The notes beneath the pieces are model-generated. The model was given only the letters and a program-made list of their open reading frames with translations. It did not search any database and had not been told where the DNA came from. 64,000 bases of DNA from positions 124,001 to 188,000 of the forward strand of contig CAKTEQ010000003.1 in assembly GCA_934552825.1 (NCBI GenBank). The letters run 5' to 3'. This document shows positions 56,109-64,000 of the stretch, piece after piece (position 1 is the stretch's first letter; each line of letters begins with the position of its first letter). The translations under genes were made by a program, and so were the position numbers. This stretch comes from an uncultured Oscillospiraceae bacterium (GTDB lineage Bacteria; Bacillota; Clostridia; Oscillospirales; Oscillospiraceae).

Positions 56109-56708
56109 TCATAATTCAAGTATTTTTTCCAGGGAGACCCGGCGCACCTGCTCCGGCAGGGGGGCTGCGGCGCAGGCTCCCGCGGCAAAACCGGATATCT
56201 CCGGATATGAGCGGAAAAATATGTTTTCTGGCGCAGATATCCTGTCTGGATAAAAGCGCACGTCCGCCATGGCGGATATGGCGCCGCCAATGAGCTTCAC
56301 GTAGCTCTCCTTCTGCGCCCAGATGCGCAGCTTCCCGGCGTCGCCCCTGCCGGCGAACTCCTCAGGAAGGACCAGCCGCATAAGGCTCTCGTGGGGAAAT
56401 GGGCGCAGCTTTTCAATATCGACGCCCACCGGCTCTGTGCCAACGGCGCAGAGGGCCGCGCCCTGCGTATGGCTGAGGGAGAAGCGCACGTCACAGCGCC
56501 CCGGAATAAAGGGCTTGCCGTTCTCTTCGTACTGAAGGGGGAATGTCTCGCCGAATTCAGAGAGAAAGGCGAACTGCGTAAGGCCGTGGGCGAGGAGTAT
56601 CTCGTCCCGCGGGGTGCTTAAAGCGTATTTGTCCGGGAGATAGCGGCGGAGTTTCTGCCGCTGCTCAGGGGAAAAAGGGGCGGATATTTCAGACATGAAC
56701 AGAACCAC
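56109..56708 (-). CDS. 4'-phosphopantetheinyl transferase, Sfp type
   Basis: About 199 residues from a GTG at 56708, seven bases after GGAGG; the GTG at 56714 is too close. Metal and CoA motifs VGVDIEKLRPF and IWAQKESYVKLIGG are clear, as is FSLSHTQGAALCAV. Activates carrier proteins by adding phosphopantetheine. No NRPS, PKS or carrier protein gene is near, so it may serve fatty-acid ACP or a distant cluster. Confidence 0.9.
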   Translation of the reverse strand: MVLFMSEISAPFSPEQRQKLRRYLPDKYALSTPRDEILLAHGLTQFAFLSEFGETFPLQYEENGKPFIPGRCDVRFSLSHTQGAALCAVGTEPVGVDIEKLRPFPHESLMRLVLPEEFAGRGDAGKLRIWAQKESYVKLIGGAISAMADVRFYPDRISAPENIFFRSYPEISGFAAGACAAAPLPEQVRRVSLEKILEL

Positions 56709-56814
56709 GGACACACCTCCGGCACAGTATGGCGTAAGTGTACCACGTGCGGCGGAAAAAGTCTATTATATTCAAAATTTGTCTACACACTGTCCGGCAA
56801 ATATGGTATAATGC

Positions 56815-56823
56815 ACCGAATAC
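56815..56823 (+). promoter_or_regulatory. Extended -10 before the lipoprotein-two-component operon
   Basis: TGGTATAAT in the gap between the divergent Sfp-type and lipoprotein genes, 30 bases before the start. No good -35 at 17 bases. Confidence 0.45.
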
Positions 56824-56851
56824 AAGCGGCTGCGAAAGGAGGATGGGGAAT

Positions 56852-58195
56852 ATGCGGAAAATCATAGCGGCGGCGCTGGCCGCTGTTCTGACCATGTGCT
56901 TTGCTTCCGGCTGCTTTTTCCAGACGGGGGAGGAGCTTTACAGCCTGCCTCAGCCCCCCGACGAATATCTGGAGCTGCAGAACGTTATCGAGAGCGTGCT
57001 GTCCTCCGGAGCCGAGTATTCGGCGCCGACCTCAGGCAGCAACCGCCAGAATGTTCAGCTCAGAGACATTGACGGGGACGGACAGGACGAGGCGCTGGCG
57101 TTTTTCCGCAGCTCCGAGGACTCAAAGCCCCTGAAGATATATATTTTCCGCATGGCGGACGAGGTTTACGAGACCCAGGCGGTGATAGAGGGGGACGGCA
57201 CGAGTATCGACAGCCTGAACTATATCGACCTCAACGGGGACGGAAAGCTTGAGCTTATCATCGGATGGAAGGTGAGTGAGGACATTCCCAAAGCCCTCAC
57301 GGTATACCGCCTTACTGACGGCGGCGTTGAGGAAGTGACCTCGAAGTACTATAACCAGTACACCGTCGGTGACATGGACGGGGACGGATTCAGCGAGCTT
57401 ATCATAATACACCTTGGCGACGAGCGCCAGGCGTCTGCCATTGAGTATGTTGACGTGGGGGCTGGCGATGCCGTCACGGAATACAAAGCCCGCCTCTCCA
57501 TGGGGATAACGAGCATTTCCAAGGTGGAGTTCGGCAAGCTTCAGGACGGGGAGCAGGCGCTTTACATAACGAGTATTCTCGGGGACGGCAGCCTTGTGAC
57601 TGATGTCCTGATGAAGAACAAGAACAGCCTGAAGAACATAACGCTGGACGCCGAGTCCGGCATATCGACAGGTCAGGTGCGCTCCTACGGGGTGTACACG
57701 ACCGATATCGACGGGGACGGAGTCGTCGAGGTGCCCAGCCCGGAGCAGTTTCCGGGCAGAAGCCAGAGTCCCAAGGGTGAAAACGTGCTCAAGGTCACCT
57801 GGAACAGTATAGACAGCCGGGAGCGGCTCAGCAGAAAGGCCCTCACCTGCCACGATTTTATCGACGGATGGTATCTCCCCCTGCCGGACAGCTGGGGCGG
57901 CGATGTCACCGTCACCCGCGCCGGCGGGAACGGACGTGTCACAACGGTCGCCATATGCCGGTACGCCGGTGAGGACGCGGAGGCTGTGCCTCTGGTGAAG
58001 ATCTACTGCCTCTCCAGAGAGTACGGCAGCGCGGCTCTCAGCTACGGCACGCTGATAGCGACTACCGGAGACATGGTGTACTACTACGAGCTGACCGAGG
58101 AGTACTACACATGGGAGCACGCCTATGATGGAGACATCGTGGCGGACGGTTTTAAAACTATTGAAAACGAGTGGGTATCTTCGAACATCTGGTGA
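56852..58195 (+). CDS. Lipoprotein with VCBS/FG-GAP calcium-binding repeats
   Basis: 447 residues from the ATG at 56852 (AAGGAGG upstream). Lipobox FASGC (Cys21), then four DxDGDG-type loops: DIDGDGQDEA, DLNGDGKLEL, DMDGDGFSEL and DIDGDGVVEV, as in FG-GAP/VCBS propellers that bind Ca2+ and proteins. It stops 12 bases before a response regulator, in one operon with a sensor kinase, so it may be an outside sensing partner of that kinase. Exact ligand unknown. Confidence 0.8.
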   Translation: MRKIIAAALAAVLTMCFASGCFFQTGEELYSLPQPPDEYLELQNVIESVLSSGAEYSAPTSGSNRQNVQLRDIDGDGQDEALAFFRSSEDSKPLKIYIFRMADEVYETQAVIEGDGTSIDSLNYIDLNGDGKLELIIGWKVSEDIPKALTVYRLTDGGVEEVTSKYYNQYTVGDMDGDGFSELIIIHLGDERQASAIEYVDVGAGDAVTEYKARLSMGITSISKVEFGKLQDGEQALYITSILGDGSLVTDVLMKNKNSLKNITLDAESGISTGQVRSYGVYTTDIDGDGVVEVPSPEQFPGRSQSPKGENVLKVTWNSIDSRERLSRKALTCHDFIDGWYLPLPDSWGGDVTVTRAGGNGRVTTVAICRYAGEDAEAVPLVKIYCLSREYGSAALSYGTLIATTGDMVYYYELTEEYYTWEHAYDGDIVADGFKTIENEWVSSNIW

Positions 58196-58207
58196 GGAGG
58201 ATGAGGC

Positions 58208-58891
58208 TTGAAAAAGGTACTTGTTTTAGAGGACGAAATAAGCATAAGAAGCTTTATAGTCATTAACCTCAAGCGCGCCGGCTACGAGGTCGTGGAGGCG
58301 GAGCGGGGGGAAGAGGCCCTTGAACTGCTGGAGAAAAACCCGGATGTGAAGGTCGCCATTCTTGACGTCATGCTCCCGGATATCGACGGCTTTGAGGTCT
58401 GCCGCCGCATACGGGCGACGAATACGAAGATCGGCATAATCATGCTGACGGCACTTGCCCAGGAGATGGACAAAGTGACGGGGCTTATGACGGGTGCCGA
58501 CGATTATGTAACAAAGCCCTTCTCCCCGGCGGAGCTGACGGCGCGCATCGACGCTCTCTACCGCCGCGCGGGCGGGGACGAGGTGGACAGCGGCGAGATA
58601 CGCCACGGCCCATTTCTACTCAATACCCGCAACCGGACGCTGGAGAAGGACGGCAGGCGCATCAAGCTGACCCAGGTCGAGTACACGATAATCAAGATGT
58701 TCATGGAAAACCCCGGGAAAGCCCTCTCAAGAGAGGATATCCTCCACACGGTGTGGGGCAGGGACTATGTGAGCGAGCTGAAGATCGTTGACGTGAACAT
58801 CCGCCGCCTGCGCCTTAAGATCGAGGACGACACGGCGAACCCGACTTATATAACGACAGTCTGGGGCTACGGCTATAAATGGGGCTTCTGA
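58208..58891 (+). CDS. OmpR/PhoB-family response regulator
   Basis: 227 residues. Receiver domain with phospho-acceptor Asp53 (AILDVMLPD) and conserved Lys in YVTKPFSPAEL; C-terminal winged helix with LTQVEYTIIKMFMENPGKALSRE and the final TTVWGYGYKWGF. Paired with the sensor kinase 16 bases downstream. Confidence 0.95.
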   Translation: MKKVLVLEDEISIRSFIVINLKRAGYEVVEAERGEEALELLEKNPDVKVAILDVMLPDIDGFEVCRRIRATNTKIGIIMLTALAQEMDKVTGLMTGADDYVTKPFSPAELTARIDALYRRAGGDEVDSGEIRHGPFLLNTRNRTLEKDGRRIKLTQVEYTIIKMFMENPGKALSREDILHTVWGRDYVSELKIVDVNIRRLRLKIEDDTANPTYITTVWGYGYKWGF

Positions 58892-58907
58892 TATTCCGGA
58901 GGGGCAG

Positions 58908-60395
58908 ATGAAACTTTCTGGCATTCGCAGACAGTGGATGCTGAGCAATGTCCTCGTAGTACTGGGCATAGTGCTCATCGTGGTGGTATTGGTGGGTATG
59001 TTCATGGCGAACTACTTCTATACCAGCGTGCGTACCAGTATGAAGAGTATGGCGAACACATCCACAGAGTTTTTTGACAACTACATAACAAGCAGCTACA
59101 GCGAATATTACCAGAGCGCCTATACATTTACGGAGACATTTGAGTCCAAGGACAGGCTGGAGCTGCAGTTCATAAACACCACCGGGCGCATAATAATCTC
59201 ATCCTACGGGCTAACCGCGGGCACGACGCCCAACACTCAGGACATCACGGACGCCATGCAGAACGTGGAGACGAGCGTGTGGATGGGTGACGACCCCAAC
59301 ACGGGGGAGCACATCCTCGCGGTGTCAAGCCCTCTGGTCTATTCCGACGACCAGGTAATAGGCGTCATGCGCTATGTGACAAGCCTTAAAATAGCGGACA
59401 GGCAGATATTCATGGTGATAATCATAGCGGTGCTTTTGGGCGCTGCGGTGATGGCGGCGGTGATAATCCCGGGCAACCGGTTCGTGAAGTCCCTGGTGGT
59501 GTCCATCAAGGAGATAACAGATACGGCAAAGCGCATCGCCTCCGGCAGCTACGGCGTACAGATAGAGCATACCTATGACCATGAGATAGGGGATATGGCA
59601 TCCATAATAAACGAGATGTCCGTGAACCTCAGGCAGTCGGAGACCATGAAGAACGACTTTATCTCCTCTGTGTCCCATGAGCTGAGAACGCCCCTCACGG
59701 CCATAACAGGCTGGTGCGAGACGCTCTATTACGGAAATCTCGCCGACGAGGTGGAGACGAAGCGCGGCATACGCATAATGCTCAACGAGGCGCGCCGCCT
59801 GACGGGCATGGTGGAGGAGCTTCTTGACTTCACCCGCCTTGAGACGGGACGCTTTACCCTCACGGTGGAGCAGACGGATGTGCGGGAGGTCCTTGAGGAC
59901 ATGGTGTTCACATACGGGGAGCTCCTCAAAAGGGAGAATATCGAGCTGAATTACGACTATGAAAACGACGCTGTGATGCCCTTTGTCCAGTGCGACCCCC
60001 AGCGGCTCAAGCAGGTGTTCCTCAATATCCTGGATAACGCCGCGAAGCATGGCAGAGAGGGACGGCGCATCGACGTATCCATCTGCGAGGAGCCGGGAGG
60101 AGAGCGGGGCGAGGTGGTCGTGCGTATCCGGGATTACGGTCCAGGCATACCGGAAAACGAGCTCGCCCACGTGAAGTCCAAGTTCTACAAGGGCAGCAGC
60201 AAGGAGCGCGGCAGCGGCATAGGCCTTGCCGTGTGCGAGGAGATAGTCACGAGGCACAACGGCTCGCTCGATATCGAGAACGCCGAGGGCGGCGGGACAC
60301 TTGTTACAGTGCGCCTGCCCGTGTCTGAGACGTTCAAGCCGGAGCCGGAGCCGGAAGAACAGGCTGGGGCTGGGGATGATCAGGAAAACCAGTAA
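58908..60395 (+). CDS. Sensor histidine kinase
   Basis: 495 residues: helix 1 (VLVVLGIVLIVVVLVGMF), an extracytoplasmic sensor of about 135 residues, helix 2 (VIIIAVLLGAAVMAAVII), HAMP, then HisKA with phospho-His257 (SVSHELRTPLTAITGW) and HATPase_c (N-box NILDNAAKHG, G-boxes RDYGPGIPEN and GSGIGLAVCEE). Phosphorylates the upstream regulator. YycG/WalK-like build but the locus lacks walHI. Confidence 0.94.
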   Translation: MKLSGIRRQWMLSNVLVVLGIVLIVVVLVGMFMANYFYTSVRTSMKSMANTSTEFFDNYITSSYSEYYQSAYTFTETFESKDRLELQFINTTGRIIISSYGLTAGTTPNTQDITDAMQNVETSVWMGDDPNTGEHILAVSSPLVYSDDQVIGVMRYVTSLKIADRQIFMVIIIAVLLGAAVMAAVIIPGNRFVKSLVVSIKEITDTAKRIASGSYGVQIEHTYDHEIGDMASIINEMSVNLRQSETMKNDFISSVSHELRTPLTAITGWCETLYYGNLADEVETKRGIRIMLNEARRLTGMVEELLDFTRLETGRFTLTVEQTDVREVLEDMVFTYGELLKRENIELNYDYENDAVMPFVQCDPQRLKQVFLNILDNAAKHGREGRRIDVSICEEPGGERGEVVVRIRDYGPGIPENELAHVKSKFYKGSSKERGSGIGLAVCEEIVTRHNGSLDIENAEGGGTLVTVRLPVSETFKPEPEPEEQAGAGDDQENQ

Positions 60396-60449
60396 GCCCG
60401 GAGAAATAGTTACAACTGCCCCGGAGCGGGCATGAAAGGAAATATATAT

Positions 60450-61394
60450 ATGGCAAAAGACAAGGATAACGGTGTTTTCCGCACGATGATCGGCGGGCAG
60501 GCGCTGATCGAGGGCATCTATATGAAGGGGCCCCACAAGCAGGCTATCGTCATAAACACGCCGGACGGATTTGCGGAAAAGGTGGAGGATCTGAAGCCCC
60601 TGAAGGAGAAGTACCCTGTGCTGGGCCTGCCGGTGATACGTGGAATAATAACATTTTTCACATCACTCTACACGGGCGTGAAGGCTCTCATGTACTCCGC
60701 GTCCTTCTTCCCGGAGGAAGAGAATGCCGGAGAGAGTAAATTTGACAAATGGCTGGAGAAGAAATTCGGGGACAAGGCGGAAAAGCTCATCATCTGGTTC
60801 GCCGTGCTCTTCGGAGTGGTGTTTTCGGTGGCGCTGTTCTTCGTGCTGCCCACGCTGATAGCGGGGCTGCTCACAAAGCAGGTGCAGTCCAGCTTTCTGC
60901 GCAGCCTTATTGAGGGCGGCATAAGAATAGTCATCTTCCTGCTGTATCTCTTCCTGTGCTCAAGGATGAAGGATATGCGCCGGGTGTTTTCATATCACGG
61001 CGCGGAGCACAAGACTATACACTGCTATGAGGCGGGGCTGCCCCTCACGGTGGAAAATGTGAGAAAGCAGAAGCGGCTCCATCCCCGCTGCGGCACGAGC
61101 TTCCTCTTCGTGGTGATAATCCTCAGCATCCTCGTGTTCGCGATAGTAAAGACCCATAACCCTGTCCTGCGAATCGTATTCAGACTGCTGCTGCTGCCTG
61201 TGCTAGTTGGAATCAGCTACGAGTTCAACCGCTTCGTGGGCGCTCATGACAACTGGCTCACCAGGGTGCTCTCCGCGCCGGGTATGTGGCTGCAGTATCT
61301 CACCACGAACGAACCGGACGATGATATGATACGCGTCGGAATACGCTCTTTGGAGCTTGTAAAGCCCGAGGTTCAGGGTGAAGATAAATGGTAA
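60450..61394 (+). CDS. DUF1385 membrane protein (YqhQ-like)
   Basis: 314 residues from the ATG at 60450, eight bases after AAAGGA. Conserved GGQALIEGIYMKGP at the start, several helices, YHGAEHKTIHCYEAG and HPRCGTSFLFVV. Commonly located just before prmC in Clostridia, as here. Function not established. Confidence 0.9.
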   Translation: MAKDKDNGVFRTMIGGQALIEGIYMKGPHKQAIVINTPDGFAEKVEDLKPLKEKYPVLGLPVIRGIITFFTSLYTGVKALMYSASFFPEEENAGESKFDKWLEKKFGDKAEKLIIWFAVLFGVVFSVALFFVLPTLIAGLLTKQVQSSFLRSLIEGGIRIVIFLLYLFLCSRMKDMRRVFSYHGAEHKTIHCYEAGLPLTVENVRKQKRLHPRCGTSFLFVVIILSILVFAIVKTHNPVLRIVFRLLLLPVLVGISYEFNRFVGAHDNWLTRVLSAPGMWLQYLTTNEPDDDMIRVGIRSLELVKPEVQGEDKW

Positions 61395-61406
61395 AGGAGA
61401 GAAAAT

Positions 61407-62273
61407 ATGGCTCTTACATACGGAGAACTGTATTTTGAAACAAAGCTGAAGATTAAGGAGATGGGGATAGATAATCCCGATCTGGACGCCCGGGAGATGA
61501 TATGCGCTGCCGCCGGGAAGACGAAGGAGGAGTTCCTCAGGGACCGGTCCCTCTACACGGGGGAGAATATCGAGGAGCAGGTGCAGTGGATGCTGAGCCT
61601 GCGGCAGAAGGGGGAACCCCTCGCATATATAATCGGCGAGTGGGACTTCTGCGGGATAACTCTTGAGATAAATCCTATGGTGCTCATTCCCCGCACCGAT
61701 ACGGAGGTGCTGGCCCAGAAGGCGATCGAATACGCCATTGTCGGTGGTGAGGAGAGCCGTGTGCTGGATATGTGTACCGGCAGCGGCTGCATCGGCATCG
61801 CCTGCGCCGTAAAGGCGCCCAACTGCCGCGTCGTTATGACGGACATGATGACCTCCGCCGTGAAGGTGGCGAGGAAGAACACAATGCGCTGCAAGGTGTC
61901 AAACAGAGCCGTGGTCATGCGGGTGGACGCTTTGGAGAAGTCATCGGACCTTCTCGGGCAGTTCGACGTCGTCGTATCCAACCCGCCGTATATCCCGACT
62001 GCCGATATAGACACCCTTGACCCCAGCGTCCGGGACTTTGAGCCCCACAGAGCGCTGGACGGCGGCGAGGACGGGCTGAAGTTTTATCGGGCGATCACAG
62101 CGAATTACAAGGACAGGCTCAAGACCGGCGGGCACATGCTCTTTGAGGTGGGCATAGGTCAGGCGGAGGATGTGAAGAAAATAATGGCCTCGGAGGGCTT
62201 CACTGATATATGCGTCGTTAAAGACACGGCTGATATTGACAGAGTAGTCATTGGGCAATATATTGGACAGTGA
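61407..62273 (+). CDS. prmC: Peptide chain release factor N5-glutamine methyltransferase
   Basis: 288 residues. N-terminal helical domain and a SAM-binding domain with LDMCTGSGCIGIA and the catalytic NPPY at 192-195. Methylates the GGQ glutamine of RF1 and RF2. Usually followed by prfA in Firmicutes; here recA follows instead. Confidence 0.94.
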   Translation: MALTYGELYFETKLKIKEMGIDNPDLDAREMICAAAGKTKEEFLRDRSLYTGENIEEQVQWMLSLRQKGEPLAYIIGEWDFCGITLEINPMVLIPRTDTEVLAQKAIEYAIVGGEESRVLDMCTGSGCIGIACAVKAPNCRVVMTDMMTSAVKVARKNTMRCKVSNRAVVMRVDALEKSSDLLGQFDVVVSNPPYIPTADIDTLDPSVRDFEPHRALDGGEDGLKFYRAITANYKDRLKTGGHMLFEVGIGQAEDVKKIMASEGFTDICVVKDTADIDRVVIGQYIGQ

Positions 62274-62364
62274 CCGTGCTATTATAAAGCCAAGACCACC
62301 GGAGCGGGGGTCATTACACGGCGGCGCAGACGGTGCGTCGTAGACAGGAAAGGAATTTTGAGTT

Positions 62365-63444
62365 ATGGAACGGAACATTGAAAAGCAGAAAGCCCTGGAC
62401 ACGGTGATGGGTCAGATAGAGAAAGCCTACGGCAAAGGCAGCATAATGCGCCTGGGGGACAGCGCGAACATAAACGTCGAGTTTGTGCCCACGGGTTCCC
62501 TGTCCCTGGATCTGGCGCTGGGCATCGGCGGTGTACCCAAGGGAAGAATAATCGAGATATACGGCCCCGAGTCCTCCGGTAAAACGACGCTCGCCCTGCA
62601 CATAGCGGCGCAGGTCCAGAAGAGCGGCGGGGAAGCTGCCTTCGTAGACGCGGAGCACGCCCTTGACCCCACATATGCCCGCGCTCTCGGCGTGGATATT
62701 GAAAGTCTGCTCATCTCCCAGCCGGACACTGGAGAGCAGGCGCTGGAGATAACCGAGGCGCTTGTGCGTTCCGGAGCTATCGACATAGTAGTCGTCGACT
62801 CGGTCGCGGCGCTGGTGCCGAAGGCTGAGATAGAGGGCGATATGGGCGACAGCTTTGTGGGCCTTCACGCGAGACTCATGTCCCAGGCGCTGAGAAAGCT
62901 TGCCGGTGCCATTGCAAAGACGAACTGCATCGTAGTGTTCATCAACCAGCTGCGCGAAAAGATCGGCGTAATGTACGGCAACCCGGAGGTGACGACGGGC
63001 GGCAGAGCCTTGAAGTTCTATGCCAGCGTCCGCATCGACGTGCGCCGCACGGAGGCCCTCAAGTCCGGCGGCGAGATCATAGGCAACAGGACGAGGGCAA
63101 AGATAGTTAAGAACAAGGTCGCGCCCCCCTTCAGAGAGGCGGAGTTCGACATTATGTACGGCGAGGGCATTTCCAAGCTTGGAGAACTCATCGACCTGGG
63201 TGTGAAGCTCGATCTTGTCCAGAAGAGCGGCTCCTGGTTCAACATGGGCGATATGCGTCTCGGCCAGGGCAGGGACAACGCAAAGCAGTTTTTGAAGGAG
63301 CATCCGGATGTGGCGGAAAAGCTGGAAGCGGATATAAGAAAGAACTCCTTCAAGCTCATGTCCGCCCAGTCAAAGGCGGCGGCTGTGGCCGCGGGGCGTG
63401 TGGTGGATATTTCCGCCGACGACTTCGACGATGAAGATAAGTAA
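62365..63444 (+). CDS. recA: Recombinase RecA
   Basis: 359 residues with Walker A GPESSGKTT near 67-75, the polymer motif near the N-terminus, IVVVDSVAALVPKAEIEGD and the L2 loop region. Acts in homologous recombination and SOS induction. GGAAAGGAA before the ATG. No Firmicutes-type LexA box (CGAACN4GTTCG) is seen in the 91-base upstream gap. Confidence 0.97.
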   Translation: MERNIEKQKALDTVMGQIEKAYGKGSIMRLGDSANINVEFVPTGSLSLDLALGIGGVPKGRIIEIYGPESSGKTTLALHIAAQVQKSGGEAAFVDAEHALDPTYARALGVDIESLLISQPDTGEQALEITEALVRSGAIDIVVVDSVAALVPKAEIEGDMGDSFVGLHARLMSQALRKLAGAIAKTNCIVVFINQLREKIGVMYGNPEVTTGGRALKFYASVRIDVRRTEALKSGGEIIGNRTRAKIVKNKVAPPFREAEFDIMYGEGISKLGELIDLGVKLDLVQKSGSWFNMGDMRLGQGRDNAKQFLKEHPDVAEKLEADIRKNSFKLMSAQSKAAAVAAGRVVDISADDFDDEDK

Positions 63445-64000
63445 TCTGAAAAGAACAAAGGACGGTGCCGTCAGAGTTGAACTCGAGGACGGCGCCGCCT
63501 TTCGCGTGAGTGACGGCGCTGTGCTGGAGCTGGGGCTCTGCCGAGGGCTTGAGCTGGACGGGGACGGATACGCGGCGCTCAGGAAAGCCGCCGGGCGGGA
63601 GAGCAGCCGTGCTTACGCGCTGCGCACAGTGAGCCGGAGGGCGCTCTCTGAAAAGGAGCTGCGCCGCAAGCTGGAGGACCGGGGCTGCGAGGAGCGGGAG
63701 ACGGAGGAGATAATCCTGTGGCTGCGCACCCTCGGCGCCGTGAACGACGGGCTTCTCGCGGAAAATCTCGCCCGCCATTACAGCCAGAAGAGCTACGGCA
63801 GGCGGGGCATCGCGGCGGAGCTGCGGAAGCGGGGCATACCCGAGGAGGCGGCCCGGCGGGCGATAGAAGAAACGGAAACGGATAATACCGGCATTGACGC
63901 TTTCGTGGCGGCGAAGCTGCGGGGAAAGACGCCGGACAGGAAGGACCTCAGCCGGGTGGCGCAGATGCTGCTCAGGCGGGGCCATGGATGGAACGATATC
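63431..64000 (+). CDS. recX: RecX-like RecA regulator, 3' end outside the window
   Basis: Starts at an ATG that overlaps recA by 14 bases and stays open to the window edge (190 codons). The helical repeats typical of RecX are visible: YALRTVSRRALSEKELRRKL, LRTLGAVNDGLLAENLARHY, KSYGRRGIAAELRKRGI. RecX proteins limit RecA filament growth; overlap with recA fits coupled expression. Confidence 0.9.
   Translation, partial: MKISNLKRTKDGAVRVELEDGAAFRVSDGAVLELGLCRGLELDGDGYAALRKAAGRESSRAYALRTVSRRALSEKELRRKLEDRGCEERETEEIILWLRTLGAVNDGLLAENLARHYSQKSYGRRGIAAELRKRGIPEEAARRAIEETETDNTGIDAFVAAKLRGKTPDRKDLSRVAQMLLRRGHGWNDI

Noticed and set aside
62274..62364. LexA box upstream of recA
   Set aside because: No CGAACN4GTTCG-like sequence was found in the gap.

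Overview
The window looks like a chromosomal segment of an anaerobic, Gram-positive, butyrate-forming Clostridia, probably close to the Oscillospiraceae (Flavonifractor/Oscillibacter-like). Signs are two butyrate kinases, formate-tetrahydrofolate ligase, rubrerythrin, MurT/GatD, Firmicutes families DUF1292, DUF1385 and DUF4330, strong GGAGG ribosome sites and GC-rich coding sequence. The genus is an inference; no 16S gene is present. I saw no phage, insertion sequence or CRISPR array.

Layout. 1-7285: purine and one-carbon genes (purD end, purL, fhs, an unusual guaB). 7384-11386: minus-strand genes for rubrerythrin, thioredoxin, a Crp/Fnr regulator and two tandem butyrate kinases. 11613-13740: murT-gatD. 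13811-16869: copper homeostasis (CsoR operator, copA with a fused C-terminal CopZ-like domain, csoR, a 52-residue His-rich ORF). 16921-33608: a LysR regulator divergent from a 15-kb catabolic locus of two OYE/BaiCD-type flavoenzymes, a SnoaL-like protein, an oligopeptide-type ABC importer, a 5'-nucleotidase C-domain protein, then a separately promoted module of cupin, SDR, 3-hydroxyacyl-CoA dehydrogenase-type enzyme, cyclase and BKACE. 33709-38563: PurM-like protein, GT4-CsaB fusion, DUF4330, PAP2 phosphatase, a small membrane protein with an apparent AUC start. 38651-42230: ribosomal protein cluster rpmG-secE-nusG-rplK-rplA and rplJ-rplL with an L10 leader, ended by a terminator instead of running into rpoBC. 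42479-49621: yqgF, split TauE pair, TcdA, SurA-like foldase, a probable 6S RNA, PBP1A. 50489-53465: lysine riboswitch and amino-acid ABC importer. 53640-55744: a patch of deletion-scarred gene remnants around one intact ATC-hydrolase-family gene. 55989-64000: tRNA-Leu(CAA), Sfp-type transferase, lipoprotein plus two-component system, DUF1385, prmC, recA, recX (cut by the window end).

The most interesting locus is the LysR-linked catabolic cluster. Its last four enzymes (SDR, HCDH-type, cyclase, BKACE) match in type and logical order an anaerobic route of the phloroglucinol kind: ring reduction, hydrolytic ring opening of a cyclic 1,3-dione, oxidation of a free 3-hydroxy acid, and thiol-dependent cleavage of the beta-keto acid with acetyl-CoA. 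The two ene-reductases, the SnoaL protein, the cupin and the importer would feed substrate into it. The substrate assignment is inference from family logic and gene order. Other items worth checking are possible leaderless mRNAs (murT and the His-rich ORF), a possible second CopZ product made from inside copA, and a possible AUC start codon.
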